Source: Ancylobacter sp. WKF20
GTDB taxonomy: Bacteria; Pseudomonadota; Alphaproteobacteria; Rhizobiales; Xanthobacteraceae
DNA: 64,000 nucleotides
Direction: 5' to 3'
NCBI RefSeq assembly: GCF_029760895.1
Contig: NZ_CP121679.1
Location: 124,001-188,000 of the forward strand
Shown: positions 42,082 through 52,233 of the stretch, in pieces
How positions within the stretch are numbered: the first letter of the stretch is position 1
How the letters are laid out: every line of letters starts with the position of its first letter
The notes under the pieces: model-generated
Told to the model about the DNA's origin: nothing
Databases searched by the model: none
The model's input: only the letters and a program-made list of their open reading frames with translations
Program-made: the position numbers and the translations under genes

Positions 42082-45000
42082 ATGGCGGAGAAACACGCCA
42101 GCAGGGCGCCGGCGCAAGGGAATCTTCGGGCGGATGCGCTGGCGATAAGCGAGAGGGCGTCGGTGCATGGCAGCCTCGCCGTGCGGCTGCGGCTGGAAAA
42201 GGGCGCGCGGGTTCCCGCCAAACCGCCGGCCGCGCTGCGCGCGCTGTTCGACGACGCAGATCCCGCCATCCGTGATCGTCTGGACGCGCTGCTGGCCGCG
42301 TATCCCGGCGCGCGCGGCGTGCTGGCCCGTGTCGTTGCCCATTCGCCCTTTCTGACGGAACTGATCCGGCTCGATCCGGCGCGCCTTGTCGCCATCCTTG
42401 AGAGCGACCCGCTGGAAGCCCTCGCGGAGGGCCGCGCCGCGATGCAGGTGGCGGTGGCGGCGAGCAAGGACGATGCGGCGGTGGCGACAGCGCTGCGGCG
42501 CTTGCGGGCGCAGAGCGCGCTCACTATCGCGCTGGCTGACATTGGCGATGTGCTCGACCTCACGGCGGTGACGGCCGAACTCACCGCCTCGGCGGACGCT
42601 GCCATTGCCGCCGCCACTGATTTCCTGCTGCGGGAGGCGCATACGGACGGGAAGCTGCGCCGTGGCGAGGCCGCAGGCTGCGGCTACACGCTGCTCGCCA
42701 TGGGCAAGCACGGGGCGGGCGAGCTCAACTATTCCAGCGATGTCGACCTGATCGTGCTGTACGACCCCGAGGCGGCGCCGCTGGCCGAGGGTGTGGAGGC
42801 GGCGCCCTTCTTCGTCAGGCTGACCCAGCGCCTCGTTCGCCTCATCCAGGAGCGCACGGCCGACGGCTATGTCGCCCGCGTCGATTTGCGCCTGCGTCCC
42901 GATCCGGCCTCCACGCCGGTCGCCGTCTCTGTGGAGGCGGCGCTCGATTATTACGAGCGCGAGGGCGCGACCTGGGAGCGGGCCGCGTACATCAAGGCGC
43001 GGCCCATCGCCGGCGATATCGCGCTGGGCGAGACCTTCCTTCGGCAGCTCTCGCCCTTCGTCTGGCGCCGCTCGCTCGACTGGGCGGCGGTGGCCGATGT
43101 CCACGCCATGAAGCAGGACATCCATGCCTTTCGCGGCCATGGCGCCATTGCGGTGGAAGGGCACAACGTCAAGCTGGGGCGCGGCGGCATTCGCGAGATC
43201 GAGTTCTTCGCCCAGACCCAGCAGCTCATCGCCGGTGGCCGCGACCCGGATCTGCGCACCCCGCGCACGCTGGAAGCGCTGGCCCGCCTCGCCAGGACCG
43301 GCTGGATCGGTGAGGAGGCCCGCGCCGAGCTGGACGAGGCCTATCATTTCCTGCGCCGGGTCGAGCACCGGCTGCAGATGGTGGCGGATGCGCAGACCCA
43401 TTCCCTGCCGGAGGATGAGGAGGCGCTGGCCGGCTTCGCCCGCTTCATGGGCTACGCCAAGCTCCCCATCTTCGCCCGCGCGCTGACCGAGCGCCTCACC
43501 TGCGTGCAGGATCATTATGCCCGCCTGTTCGAGGACGCCCCGCCGCGCGCGGCGGTGGAGGGGCGGCTGGACTTCCCGCCCGACAAAGACGACCGCGAGA
43601 CGCTGGCGACGCTGCACAAGCTCGGCTATGCCGAGCCACTCGCGGCGAGCGCGCTGGTGCGCGGCTGGATGAGCGGCGAATACCGGGCGCTGCGGCCGAA
43701 GCACGTCCGCGCCGAGCTTGCCGCCATCGTGCCGCTGCTGCTCGACGCGCTGGCGCGTGGCGGGGCGCCCGATGCCGCGCTGATCGGCGCCGACCGTTTC
43801 TTCCAGGAGATGCCGACCGCGCTGCGGCTCATGCCGGCGCTGGTCCACAATCCCGATCTGGTGCGCCTGCTCGCCACCATTCTCGGCACCGCGCCGCGCC
43901 TCGGCGAGATGCTGGCGCACCGCCCGTCGCTGATCGACGCGCTGCTCGACCCCAGCTTTTTCGGGCCGCTGCCGGACGAGGCGGCGCTGACCGAGCGGCT
44001 CAATCGCGAGCTGGAATTCGCCGAGAACGAAGAAGACCTGCTCGACCGCGCCCGTCGCTTCCGGCAGGAGCAGCATGTGCTGATCGGCGTGCGCATCCTC
44101 TCCGGCACGCTGCCCGCAGCCCGCGCCGGCGAGGCTTTCGCGCGGCTCGCCGATGTGCTGATCCGCGCGCTGGAGACGGCGGTGGCGGCACGCTTCCGCG
44201 AGGCCTATGGGCAGCTCGCTGGCGCCGAGATGGCGGTGCTCGCCATGGGCAAGCTCGGCGGGCGGGAGATGACGGCGGGCTCGGATCTCGATCTCATCGT
44301 GCTCTATGATTTCGACGCCGACCGCCCCGAGAGCGACGGGCCGAAGCCGCTCTACGGCGCGCAGTATTTTGCCCGTCTCACCCAGCGCCTTGTCAGCGCC
44401 CTGACCACCCCGACCAATGCCGGCCAGCTCTATGAGGTGGATCTGCGCCTGCGTCCCTCCGGGCGCTCCGGCCCGGTGGCGACCAGCCTGCCGCGCTTCG
44501 AAGTCTATCAGGCCGAGGAGGCCTGGACCTGGGAGCACATGGCGCTCACCCGCGCCCGTGTCGTCTCCGCATCCCCGGCCTTCCGTACGCGGGTGGAGGC
44601 CGCGATCACCGAGGTGCTGCGCCGCGAGCGCGATCCCGTCCGGCTCGCCGAGGACATTCGCGACATGCGCAGCGCCATCGCCGACGAAAAGGGCGACGAG
44701 GCCCGCTGGGATCTGAAATACGCCAAGGGGGGGCTGGTCGATATCGAGTTCATCGCCCAATATCTCGTCCTTGCCCATGGGCGGGCGCATCCCGCCATTG
44801 TCGAGACCTCGACGCTGAAGGTCATTACCCAGGCGGCGCAGGCCGGGCTCATCGCGCCGCAGGACGGGCAACTGCTCGCCGACACCGGCAAGCTGATGCA
44901 CGACCTCACGCAGGTGCTGCGCCTGTGTATTGCCGGCGCCTTCAAGCCCGAAGAGGCGAGCCCCGCTTTGCGCCGGCTGCTGGCGCGTGCGGGCACGCTG

Positions 45001-45111
45001 CCGGACTTCTCAACCCTGGAGGCGCATCTGTTTGAGGCGCAGGACGCGGTGCGCGAGGCGTTCGAGCGCATCCTGTCGCAGCCACCGCTGCGCCAGCGCC
45101 GGCGGGCCTGA
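42082..45111 (+). CDS. glnE: Glutamine synthetase adenylyltransferase/deadenylylase
   Basis: A 1009-residue protein from ATG 42082; an in-frame ATG at 42016 could extend it. Both nucleotidyltransferase domains are visible: GKHGAGELNYSSDVDLIVLYD near residue 206 and GKLGGREMTAGSDLDLIVLYD near residue 720. The connecting GlnD-like linker includes GRGGIREIEFFAQ. It adds or removes AMP on glutamine synthetase in response to PII. It is convergent with the next gene, with only 3 bp between stops. Confidence 0.95.
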   Translation: MAEKHASRAPAQGNLRADALAISERASVHGSLAVRLRLEKGARVPAKPPAALRALFDDADPAIRDRLDALLAAYPGARGVLARVVAHSPFLTELIRLDPARLVAILESDPLEALAEGRAAMQVAVAASKDDAAVATALRRLRAQSALTIALADIGDVLDLTAVTAELTASADAAIAAATDFLLREAHTDGKLRRGEAAGCGYTLLAMGKHGAGELNYSSDVDLIVLYDPEAAPLAEGVEAAPFFVRLTQRLVRLIQERTADGYVARVDLRLRPDPASTPVAVSVEAALDYYEREGATWERAAYIKARPIAGDIALGETFLRQLSPFVWRRSLDWAAVADVHAMKQDIHAFRGHGAIAVEGHNVKLGRGGIREIEFFAQTQQLIAGGRDPDLRTPRTLEALARLARTGWIGEEARAELDEAYHFLRRVEHRLQMVADAQTHSLPEDEEALAGFARFMGYAKLPIFARALTERLTCVQDHYARLFEDAPPRAAVEGRLDFPPDKDDRETLATLHKLGYAEPLAASALVRGWMSGEYRALRPKHVRAELAAIVPLLLDALARGGAPDAALIGADRFFQEMPTALRLMPALVHNPDLVRLLATILGTAPRLGEMLAHRPSLIDALLDPSFFGPLPDEAALTERLNRELEFAENEEDLLDRARRFRQEQHVLIGVRILSGTLPAARAGEAFARLADVLIRALETAVAARFREAYGQLAGAEMAVLAMGKLGGREMTAGSDLDLIVLYDFDADRPESDGPKPLYGAQYFARLTQRLVSALTTPTNAGQLYEVDLRLRPSGRSGPVATSLPRFEVYQAEEAWTWEHMALTRARVVSASPAFRTRVEAAITEVLRRERDPVRLAEDIRDMRSAIADEKGDEARWDLKYAKGGLVDIEFIAQYLVLAHGRAHPAIVETSTLKVITQAAQAGLIAPQDGQLLADTGKLMHDLTQVLRLCIAGAFKPEEASPALRRLLARAGTLPDFSTLEAHLFEAQDAVREAFERILSQPPLRQRRRA

Positions 45112-45114
45112 CGC

Positions 45115-46236
45115 TCACGCGGTCGCGACGAGCTTTTCCGCCACCAGATCGCCAATGGCGAGGCTGGCGGTGAGGCCGGGGGACTCGATGCCGAAGAGCT
45201 GCACGAGGCCTGCCACGCCGTGCTCGGCCGGTCCGTCGATGCGGAAATCGGCGGCCGGCGCGCCGGGCGGCGTGATTTTCGGGCGGATGCCGGCATAGGC
45301 GGGGTTCAGCGCCCCGTCCGGCAGCGCCGGCCAGTAGCGACGGATCGCGTCATAGAACACCGCGCCACGTGCCGGGTTCACGTCATAGTCCATCGCCGCG
45401 ATCCACTCCGTGTCCGGCCCGAAACGGGCCTGACCGCCGAGATCGAGGGTGAGGTGGACGCCAAGCCCCGCCTGTTCCGGCACGGGATAGATGAGGCGCG
45501 CGAAGGGCGCCTTGCCCGACAGCGTGAAGTAGCTGCCCTTGCAGAAATAGGCCGTAGGGATCGACTCCGGGGGAATGCCCTCGATGGCGCGCGCGATGGG
45601 CACGGCGCCATGACCGGCGGCGTTGATGAAGCTGCGGCAGCGCAGAGCCATTGGCTCCTCGCCGCCGACGCGCAGGACGATGCCGTCCGTCGTCACCTCG
45701 CCGCCAAGGATCGGCGCGTTGAAGGCGATCATGCCGCTGGCGTCTTCCAGATCGCCGCGCAAGGCGAGCATCAGGCCGTGGCTGTCGATGATGCCGGTCG
45801 CGGGCGAGAGCAGGGCCGCGACCGCGTTCAGGGCCGGCTCCAGCGCCCGCGCCTCCGTGCCGGTGAGCGGTTCGAGATTGGTGACGCCGCAGGCGCGGGC
45901 ATGGGCGTCGATGGCGGCGAGCTTGGCCGTCTCCGCCTCGGTGGTGGCGACGATCAGCTTGCCGCACTTGCGGTGGGGAATGGCGCGCTCGGCGCAATAG
46001 GCATAGAGCGCCTCGCGCCCGGCGACGCAGAGCCGTGCCTTGAGCGTGCCGGCGGGATAATAGAGGCCGGCATGGATGACCTCGCTGTTTCGGGCCGAGG
46101 TCTCCGAGCCGACGAGACCGGTCGCCTCCAGCACCAGAACCTCGCGCCCGGCGCGGGCGAGCGCGCGGGCGATGGCGAGGCCGACCACGCCGGCCCCCGC
46201 CACCACACAATCAATGAAGCTCGGATCGTCGCTCAT
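45115..46236 (-). CDS. lhgO: L-2-hydroxyglutarate oxidase-like FAD oxidoreductase
   Basis: A 373-residue DAO-family flavoprotein. [22 protein letters not shown] is the FAD-binding loop, followed by [26 protein letters not shown], a close match to L2HGDH/LhgO ([14 protein letters not shown]). [23 protein letters not shown] and the C-terminal YAGIRPKI...DFRIDG and [16 protein letters not shown] also match. It would oxidise L-2-hydroxyglutarate to 2-oxoglutarate with electrons to quinone. Related glycerol-3-phosphate or amino-acid oxidases are less likely. Confidence 0.82.
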   Translation of the reverse strand: MSDDPSFIDCVVAGAGVVGLAIARALARAGREVLVLEATGLVGSETSARNSEVIHAGLYYPAGTLKARLCVAGREALYAYCAERAIPHRKCGKLIVATTEAETAKLAAIDAHARACGVTNLEPLTGTEARALEPALNAVAALLSPATGIIDSHGLMLALRGDLEDASGMIAFNAPILGGEVTTDGIVLRVGGEEPMALRCRSFINAAGHGAVPIARAIEGIPPESIPTAYFCKGSYFTLSGKAPFARLIYPVPEQAGLGVHLTLDLGGQARFGPDTEWIAAMDYDVNPARGAVFYDAIRRYWPALPDGALNPAYAGIRPKITPPGAPAADFRIDGPAEHGVAGLVQLFGIESPGLTASLAIGDLVAEKLVATA

Positions 46237-46245
46237 GAGCGGTGT

Positions 46246-48579
46246 TTAGCGCGCAGGCAGCGCCGGCGCATTACGATAATGCAGCGCCGGGCGGCCCTGC
46301 AGCGGCAGGCGGATCACCACCGTCGTGCCGACGCCTTCGGAGGAGCGCAGGCGCATCGTGCCGCCATGCAGCTCCACGAGCGACTTGGCGATGGCGAGGC
46401 CGAGGCCCGAGCCCTTGTAGGTCTTGGTGAACTGGCTCTCGACCTGCTCGAACGGCTTGCCGATCTTGGCCAGCGCGCTCTTGGGGATGCCAATGCCGGA
46501 ATCCTCGATCACCAGCAGCGCCGCGCGGTTGGAGGCGCGAGTGCGAATGGTGATGCGTCCGTGCTCCGGCGTGAACTTGATGGCGTTGGAGATGAGATTG
46601 AGCGTGATCTGCTTCAGCGCGCGGCGGTCCGCCTCGATGGTGACGGCCTCATCTGCCTCGCTGACGATGGTGAGGTGCTTCTCATCCGCTCGCACCGACA
46701 TGACGCGGATGGCGTCGGTGACGATCTCCTCGAGATTGGTCGGCTGCAGGTTGAGCTGCACCCGGCCCGCCTCGATGCGGGACATGTCGAGAATATCGTT
46801 GATGACGTCGAGCAGATAGCGGCCGGAATCGCGGATGTCGCGGCAGTACTCGTTGTATTTGTCGCTGCCGAGCGGCCCGAACAGGCCGCTCTCCATCAGT
46901 TCCGAGAAGCCGATGATGGCGTTGAGCGGCGTGCGCAGCTCATGGCTCATATTGGCGAGGAATTCGGACTTGGCGCGGTTGGCGTCCTCGGCCTTGGTCT
47001 TCTCGTCGGCGTAGTTCTGCGCGAGTTCGGCGAGCTGGAGGGCCTGCATTTCCAGCGTCTGCTGCGATTTTCGAAGGTCCGCGACCAGCGCCATCAGGCG
47101 CTTTTCGCTCTCCATCAGCCGTTCTTCGTGGCGCTTCAGCGCGGTGATGTCGGTGCCGACCGAGACGAAGCCGCCATCCTTGGTGCGACGCTCGGCGACC
47201 TTCAGCCAGCGCCCGCCTTCAAGCTGCGCCTCGAAGGCGCGGGCGCCTTCCTCCGGCCGGTCCTCGGTGCGCAGCGGAATGCGCACCACGGGCTGGCGGG
47301 CGATGGCGGCGATGGTCTCGAAGGGCGTGCCCGGCGCGACATTGGTGTCGCCGAAGCCGTGCAGCGACTGGAACTTGGAATTGCACAGCACCAGCCGGTT
47401 GGCGCTGTCCCACAGCACGAAGGATTCCGAGATGCTCTCGATGGCGTCGCGCAGCCGCATGTCGGCGGTGGCGGTGCGCTCGGCGAGGCGGCGCTCCTCG
47501 GTGACATCGACGGCGATGCCGACGAGATGCGGTGGCTCGCCATTCTCCTGCGCCACCACTTCTGCCCGCGCCCGCAGCCACACCCAATGGCCGTCCGCGT
47601 GCTTCATGCGGAAGACACGTTCGATAGTGCGGCCCGGCTTGTCGGCGATTTCCTTGGCGACGTCATAGAGGTTGGTGTCGTCGGGATGCACAAGCGCGGC
47701 GACCTCGCCGAAGGAGACGAGCTCGTCGCGCGGCTCATGGCCGAGCATCTCGAACATGGAGCTCGACCAGAACATGCGCCCGCGGCCCATGTCCCAGTCC
47801 CACAAACCGCAGCGACCGCGCGAGAGCGCGGTGTCGATGCGCGCGCGCACCGTATCGTAAATCCCGTCCGCCTCGCGCGCCCGCGTCGCCTGCCAGTGAA
47901 AGGCGAAGCCGAGGATCATCAGCACCGCGCCGGTGGTACTGAGGAGGGTGACGGTGAGGATGGTGTCGGATTGCCAGGTCGCCAGCGCGCTGCCGATCGG
48001 CTGGAGCGCCACGAGTTGCAGCGGCAACGCGTGGAGATTGTGGACCGTCGCAAGCGCCGGCGTGCCGTCGGGCAGCGAAACTTCGAGCACCCCGGCATCT
48101 TCGGCAAAGATGGCGAGGGCCTGCACATTGCTGATGAGGTGGCGGATCGCGTCGGCTGTGCCGCTGGCGCTGGTCCCGGCGCCGTCCGCGTCATGGGTGA
48201 CGATGACCTTGCCGGCGGCATCGACAAGGCCATAGCGGCGCCGGTCGTCGACCGCGCGGGCAGGCAGGGCCGCAGCCAGCACGGCATCGGCGCCCGTGCC
48301 AGCGGCGCCGCGCCGGTCGATGTCGCTGGAGATGGCGGCGGAGAAGAGGGCGAGCTCGTCCTTGGCATTGGCGAGTGCATCCGCCCGGTAGGAGCGGATC
48401 TGGATGATCGCGGCTATGGCGACGATGGCGATGAACGCCACGATCAGCGCCGGCACCGCCTTGCGCATGAAAGGTTCGGCGTCGACCAGCCGCTGATATG
48501 CAGGTTTCGCTACCGAGCGCGCGAGGCCTTGCATGGCCTGCGCGCGCACGGATGCGCCTGCAGCGTTGGCGCGCGCCAT
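46246..48579 (-). CDS. PleC/PdhS-type PAS sensor histidine kinase
   Basis: A 777-residue kinase; ATG 48579 has a GGGGGAG site 7 bp upstream and is preferred to ATG 48636. A membrane helix (about residues 41-60, ALIVAFIAIVAIAAIIQI), a periplasmic domain and a second helix lead to two PAS domains (RCGLWDWDMGRGRMFWSSSM; FVLWDSANRLVLCNSKFQSL). The His box is MSHELRTPLNAIIGFSE and the ATPase carries GSGLGLAIAKSLVELHGG. The His-box region is that of PleC/PdhS kinases acting on DivK in alphaproteobacterial cell-cycle control; the specific partner is inferred. Confidence 0.83.
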   Translation of the reverse strand: MARANAAGASVRAQAMQGLARSVAKPAYQRLVDAEPFMRKAVPALIVAFIAIVAIAAIIQIRSYRADALANAKDELALFSAAISSDIDRRGAAGTGADAVLAAALPARAVDDRRRYGLVDAAGKVIVTHDADGAGTSASGTADAIRHLISNVQALAIFAEDAGVLEVSLPDGTPALATVHNLHALPLQLVALQPIGSALATWQSDTILTVTLLSTTGAVLMILGFAFHWQATRAREADGIYDTVRARIDTALSRGRCGLWDWDMGRGRMFWSSSMFEMLGHEPRDELVSFGEVAALVHPDDTNLYDVAKEIADKPGRTIERVFRMKHADGHWVWLRARAEVVAQENGEPPHLVGIAVDVTEERRLAERTATADMRLRDAIESISESFVLWDSANRLVLCNSKFQSLHGFGDTNVAPGTPFETIAAIARQPVVRIPLRTEDRPEEGARAFEAQLEGGRWLKVAERRTKDGGFVSVGTDITALKRHEERLMESEKRLMALVADLRKSQQTLEMQALQLAELAQNYADEKTKAEDANRAKSEFLANMSHELRTPLNAIIGFSELMESGLFGPLGSDKYNEYCRDIRDSGRYLLDVINDILDMSRIEAGRVQLNLQPTNLEEIVTDAIRVMSVRADEKHLTIVSEADEAVTIEADRRALKQITLNLISNAIKFTPEHGRITIRTRASNRAALLVIEDSGIGIPKSALAKIGKPFEQVESQFTKTYKGSGLGLAIAKSLVELHGGTMRLRSSEGVGTTVVIRLPLQGRPALHYRNAPALPAR

Positions 48580-48825
48580 CGCTGGTCTCCCCCGAAGTCC
48601 CAGTGCCCGATCCGATGAAGGAGGGATGTGCCGCATCTCTCCGAATCACCCCGATTTGAATCGAATCGCCCCCTCCCTGTCCAGAGTCCCGGGGAGTCAA
48701 GTTAAGGAATCGGCAATCTCTGGGTGGTCGCAGTGGTGCAGCGGTAATGTCGGTGAGGCGCATGGACGGAGCTAAAGCCCTGATGCTATGCGCTCTCCAG
48801 CGGCACGCGCACCCTGGAGAGAAAA

Positions 48826-49365
48826 ATGAGTGAAATTTGGTTCCGCACCGGCGAGGCGACGGTGCTCGCGGCGGAAGGCCAGTACACCGATGCCATGCCC
48901 GAAGTGCTGATCGGCTCGGTGCGAGGCCCGGCCGGCCACGCCTTCGCGTCGATGATGGGCCAGGTGCAGGGTCACACCCGCATGTTCGTGGTCCGCGACC
49001 TGAACCAGCAGGTGCGGCCGGCGACGATGATGACCACCAAGGCGACCATCCACACGCTGGAATATGTCGACCTGCTCGGCGGCGTCGTGCAGGGCGCCAT
49101 CGGCGATGCCATCGTCGACGCGCTGGCCGAGGGTATCCTGCCCAAGGACCAGGCGGATGAGCTCTGCATGATCGTGATGGTGTGGCTCGACCCGCGCTGC
49201 GCCGAGGATGCCAACCTCGACAAGGCGGATCTTTACCGCACCAATTACGAGGCGATGAAGATCGCGCTGGAGCGCGCCATGACCGGCAAGCCCACGGTCG
49301 ACGAGCTCATCGCCAACCGCAAGACGGTCAAGCACTACGCCCTCGACGGCGTGGTCGAGTACTGA
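48826..49365 (+). CDS. Formaldehyde-activating enzyme homologue (Fae-like)
   Basis: A 179-residue protein of the Fae family: PEVLIGSVRGPAGHAFASMM, then VVRDLNQQVRPATMMTTKATIH, and VQGAIGDAIVDALAEGILPKDQADEL, the best conserved Fae stretch. Fae condenses formaldehyde with H4MPT. In canonical Fae, as I recall it, the segment before LIIGPRG carries a catalytic histidine (H17). The aligned segment here reads DAMPEVLIG with no histidine, so it resembles the Fae2/Fae3 paralogues. It lies 12 kb from mtdB, is divergent from the PleC-like kinase, and its true activity is uncertain. Confidence 0.8.
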   Translation: MSEIWFRTGEATVLAAEGQYTDAMPEVLIGSVRGPAGHAFASMMGQVQGHTRMFVVRDLNQQVRPATMMTTKATIHTLEYVDLLGGVVQGAIGDAIVDALAEGILPKDQADELCMIVMVWLDPRCAEDANLDKADLYRTNYEAMKIALERAMTGKPTVDELIANRKTVKHYALDGVVEY

Positions 49366-49372
49366 GCGGCAG

Positions 49373-49393
49373 CCCGGCCTCATTGAGGTCGGG
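49373..49393. terminator. Hairpin between convergent fae-like and pepN genes
   Basis: CCCGGCCTCA and TGAGGTCGGG pair with one mismatch around a single-base loop region, in the 50-bp space between two convergent stop codons. It lacks a T-tract on either side, so termination strength is doubtful. Confidence 0.4.
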
Positions 49394-49415
49394 CCAACCG
49401 ATCGACGCCCCGCGC

Positions 49416-52064
49416 TCAGTCGAGCGCGCGGGCGGCGATGTCGGATACATCCGGCGACAGGCCCGGCGTGTCGGAGACGCGGCGCAGCGCGCTCTGCGCG
49501 CGCCCGGCGCGGACGGCTTCGAGCGCCCGCCAGCTCTTGAAGGCGGCGAGCAGCCGCGCCGCGACTTGCGGGTTGCGGCTGTCGAGGTTGAGCACCGTTT
49601 CCACCACGAACTCATAGCCGGCCCCGTCCGGGCGGTTGAACTGCGTCGGGTTGGCGCTCGCGAAAGAGCCGATGAGCGAGCGCACCCGGTTCGGGTTGGT
49701 CATGGCGAAGGCCGGATGGGCGCTGAGTTCGCGCACCCGCGCCAGCGTGCCCACCTCGGCGATCTGCGCCTGCAGCGCGAACCATTTGTCGATGACCAGC
49801 GGGTCGTCGCGGTAGCGCTCATAGAAGGCGGCAAGGGCCGCCTCCCGCGCGTCGGGCGCGTTGTGGGCGAGCACGGAGAGTGCGGCGAGGCGGTCCGTCA
49901 TGTTGTCGGCGGTCTCGAAATGCGCCGAGGCCCGCGCGATGTCCGCCGTCCCGCCGGTGGCGGCCAGCAGGTCCAGCGCGGTGTTGCGCAGGGCGCGCCG
50001 TCCCGCCGAGGCGGCATCCGGCGCATAGTCACCCGTGGGCGCCACACGCGCATAGGCGGCTTCCAGCGGTCCGCGCAGCGCCTCGCCGAGTGAGCGGCGC
50101 AGCCATTGCCGGGTCTGGTGGATGGCGTCCGGGTCAACGTCCCGCCCGACCTCGCGGGCGACATCGGTCTCCGAAGGCAGGGCCAGGGTCTGGGCGAGGA
50201 ATGCCGGGTCGAGCGTGTCGTCCGCCAGTGTGGCGGAAAGCGCCGTCACCAGCGGCACCGCCGAGGGGGACGGCTCACCATCCCGCAGCGCCCGCGTCGC
50301 CGTGACGAGATGGGCCAGCGCGAGGCTCTGCACCGCGTCAAAACGGTTGAACGGATCGCTGTCGTGACCGGCGAGGAACACCAGATCGTCCGTCGTCAGG
50401 TTCGAGGTCAGCTTGACGGGCGCCGCGAAGCCGCGATTGAGCGAGGGCACCGGCCGGTGCGGTAGATCGCGGAACACGAAGGTCTGCTTCGGCGCGCGGA
50501 TCAGCAGCACGCCGCGCTCGGCATTGGAGCCGTCATCAAGGTTCAGCGGGAGGTCGGTGCCGTCGCGACCGACAAGGCCGAGCGCCAGCGGGATCACCAT
50601 GGGCTGCTTGCTCGGCTGGCCCGGCGTCGGCCGCAGGCGCTGCTCGACATCGAGCCGCAGCGTGCGCGCCGCCTCGTTCCAATAGGATTCCACACGAAGC
50701 TCCGGCGTGCCGGACTGCGCGTACCACAGCGCGAACTGCGCGAGATCGACACCATTGGCGTCGGCGAAGCAGGCTAGGAACTCCTCCACCGTCGCGGCAT
50801 CGCCGTCATGGCGGTCGAAATAGAGGTCCATGCCGGCCCGGAAGCCTTCCACGCCCAGCACGGTCTTGAGCATCCGCACCACCTCGGCGCCCTTCTCATA
50901 GACGGTCGCCGTGTAGAAGTTGTTGATCTCGCGGTACGTGCTCGGCCGCACCGGATGGGCGAGCGGGCCGGCGTCCTCGGAGAACTGATGGGCTTTCAGC
51001 AGGCGCACATCGGCGATGCGCTTCACTGGTCGTGAGCGCATGTCGGAGGAGAATTCCTGATCGCGGAAGACGGTCAGTCCTTCCTTGAGGCAGAGCTGGA
51101 ACCAGTCCCGGCAGGTGATGCGGTTGCCGGTCCAGTTGTGGAAATATTCGTGGGCGATGATCGCCTCGATATTGGCGTAGTCCGCATCGGTCGCCGTCTC
51201 GGGCGTCGCCAGCACGTATTTATCGTTGAAGACGTTGAGACCCTTGTTCTCCATCGCCCCCATGTTGAAATCGGCCACGGCGACGATGTTGAACACGTCG
51301 AGGTCGTACTCGCAGCCAAAGACCTCCTCGTCCCAGCGCATGGAGCGCTTGAGCGCGTCCATGGCGTAGCCGGCGCGGCCCGTCTTGCCCGGCTCGACAT
51401 AGATGCCGAGTTCCACCTGCTTGCCGGTGGCGGTGGTGAAATGGTCGCCGATGCGCTCCAGATTTCCACCCACCAGGGCGAAGAGGTAGCAGGGCTTCGG
51501 CCAGGGATCGTGCCAGATCGCGTAATGGCGGCTCGTGCCCTCGATGTCGCCCGCTTCCACCCGGTTGCCATTGCCGAGCAGCACGGATGCTTCGTCGCGT
51601 TCGGCTTCGATGCGGGTCGTGTAGACGGCGAGAACGTCCGGCCGATCCGGGAAATAGGTGATGCGGCGGAAGCCCTCCGCCTCGCATTGCGTGCAATAGG
51701 TGCCGCTCGAGCGGTAGAGGCCCATCAGCTTGGTATTGGCGGAGGGGTCGATCAGCGTCTCGATGGTCAGTTCGAGCGGCTGCTGCGGCGGGGCGAGGAT
51801 GGTGAGCGACTCGGGGCTCGCGGCATAGGACGTGCCGGCCAGCGGCTCGCCATCCAGCGCGACTGACTTCAGCACCAGCCCGTCGCCATCCAGCACGATG
51901 GGCGAGCCGGCGCGCCCCTCCGGGTTCGGTCGAAGGGCGAGGCGGGCGACGACGCGCGTGGCGGTGGGATGCAGGCGCACATCGAGATGCACGGTATCCA
52001 CGAGCCAGTCCGGCGGGCGGTAGTCGCTGAGGCGGACAGGCTGAGGCTCGGCATCACGCAACAT
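49416..52064 (-). CDS. pepN: Aminopeptidase N
   Basis: An 882-residue M1 metallopeptidase from ATG 52064 (MLRDAEPQPVRLSDYRPPDW); a longer frame adds 25 unlikely residues. FNMGAMENKGLNVFN is the substrate-binding GAMEN motif, and IIAHEYFHNWTGNRITCRDW, with the downstream glutamate in LKEGLTVFRDQEFS, is the HExxH-E zinc site. Length and C-terminal helical domain match E. coli-type PepN. It is a cytoplasmic broad-specificity aminopeptidase. Confidence 0.95.
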   Translation of the reverse strand: MLRDAEPQPVRLSDYRPPDWLVDTVHLDVRLHPTATRVVARLALRPNPEGRAGSPIVLDGDGLVLKSVALDGEPLAGTSYAASPESLTILAPPQQPLELTIETLIDPSANTKLMGLYRSSGTYCTQCEAEGFRRITYFPDRPDVLAVYTTRIEAERDEASVLLGNGNRVEAGDIEGTSRHYAIWHDPWPKPCYLFALVGGNLERIGDHFTTATGKQVELGIYVEPGKTGRAGYAMDALKRSMRWDEEVFGCEYDLDVFNIVAVADFNMGAMENKGLNVFNDKYVLATPETATDADYANIEAIIAHEYFHNWTGNRITCRDWFQLCLKEGLTVFRDQEFSSDMRSRPVKRIADVRLLKAHQFSEDAGPLAHPVRPSTYREINNFYTATVYEKGAEVVRMLKTVLGVEGFRAGMDLYFDRHDGDAATVEEFLACFADANGVDLAQFALWYAQSGTPELRVESYWNEAARTLRLDVEQRLRPTPGQPSKQPMVIPLALGLVGRDGTDLPLNLDDGSNAERGVLLIRAPKQTFVFRDLPHRPVPSLNRGFAAPVKLTSNLTTDDLVFLAGHDSDPFNRFDAVQSLALAHLVTATRALRDGEPSPSAVPLVTALSATLADDTLDPAFLAQTLALPSETDVAREVGRDVDPDAIHQTRQWLRRSLGEALRGPLEAAYARVAPTGDYAPDAASAGRRALRNTALDLLAATGGTADIARASAHFETADNMTDRLAALSVLAHNAPDAREAALAAFYERYRDDPLVIDKWFALQAQIAEVGTLARVRELSAHPAFAMTNPNRVRSLIGSFASANPTQFNRPDGAGYEFVVETVLNLDSRNPQVAARLLAAFKSWRALEAVRAGRAQSALRRVSDTPGLSPDVSDIAARALD

Positions 52065-52233
52065 GGAAAAGGCTCCGTACAGGGGTGCCCAAGAAGTAGA
52101 GCCTTGCGCCGCGATCTGAAAGCCCCCGCGCGCGACCACCTTTCAGGCATCAGGGAACCTGATCCGGCCCTCCCGGTTAATGGAGCGCTGGGTGAGAGCC
52201 CGGCGCGGTCAAGGCTGCGCCTGCGGAGGACAC

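Noticed and set aside
45220..48618. 1132-residue plus-strand open frame opposite lhgO and the PleC-like kinase
   Set aside because: It is antisense to two well-supported genes and contains no recognisable domain; long antisense frames are expected at this GC content.
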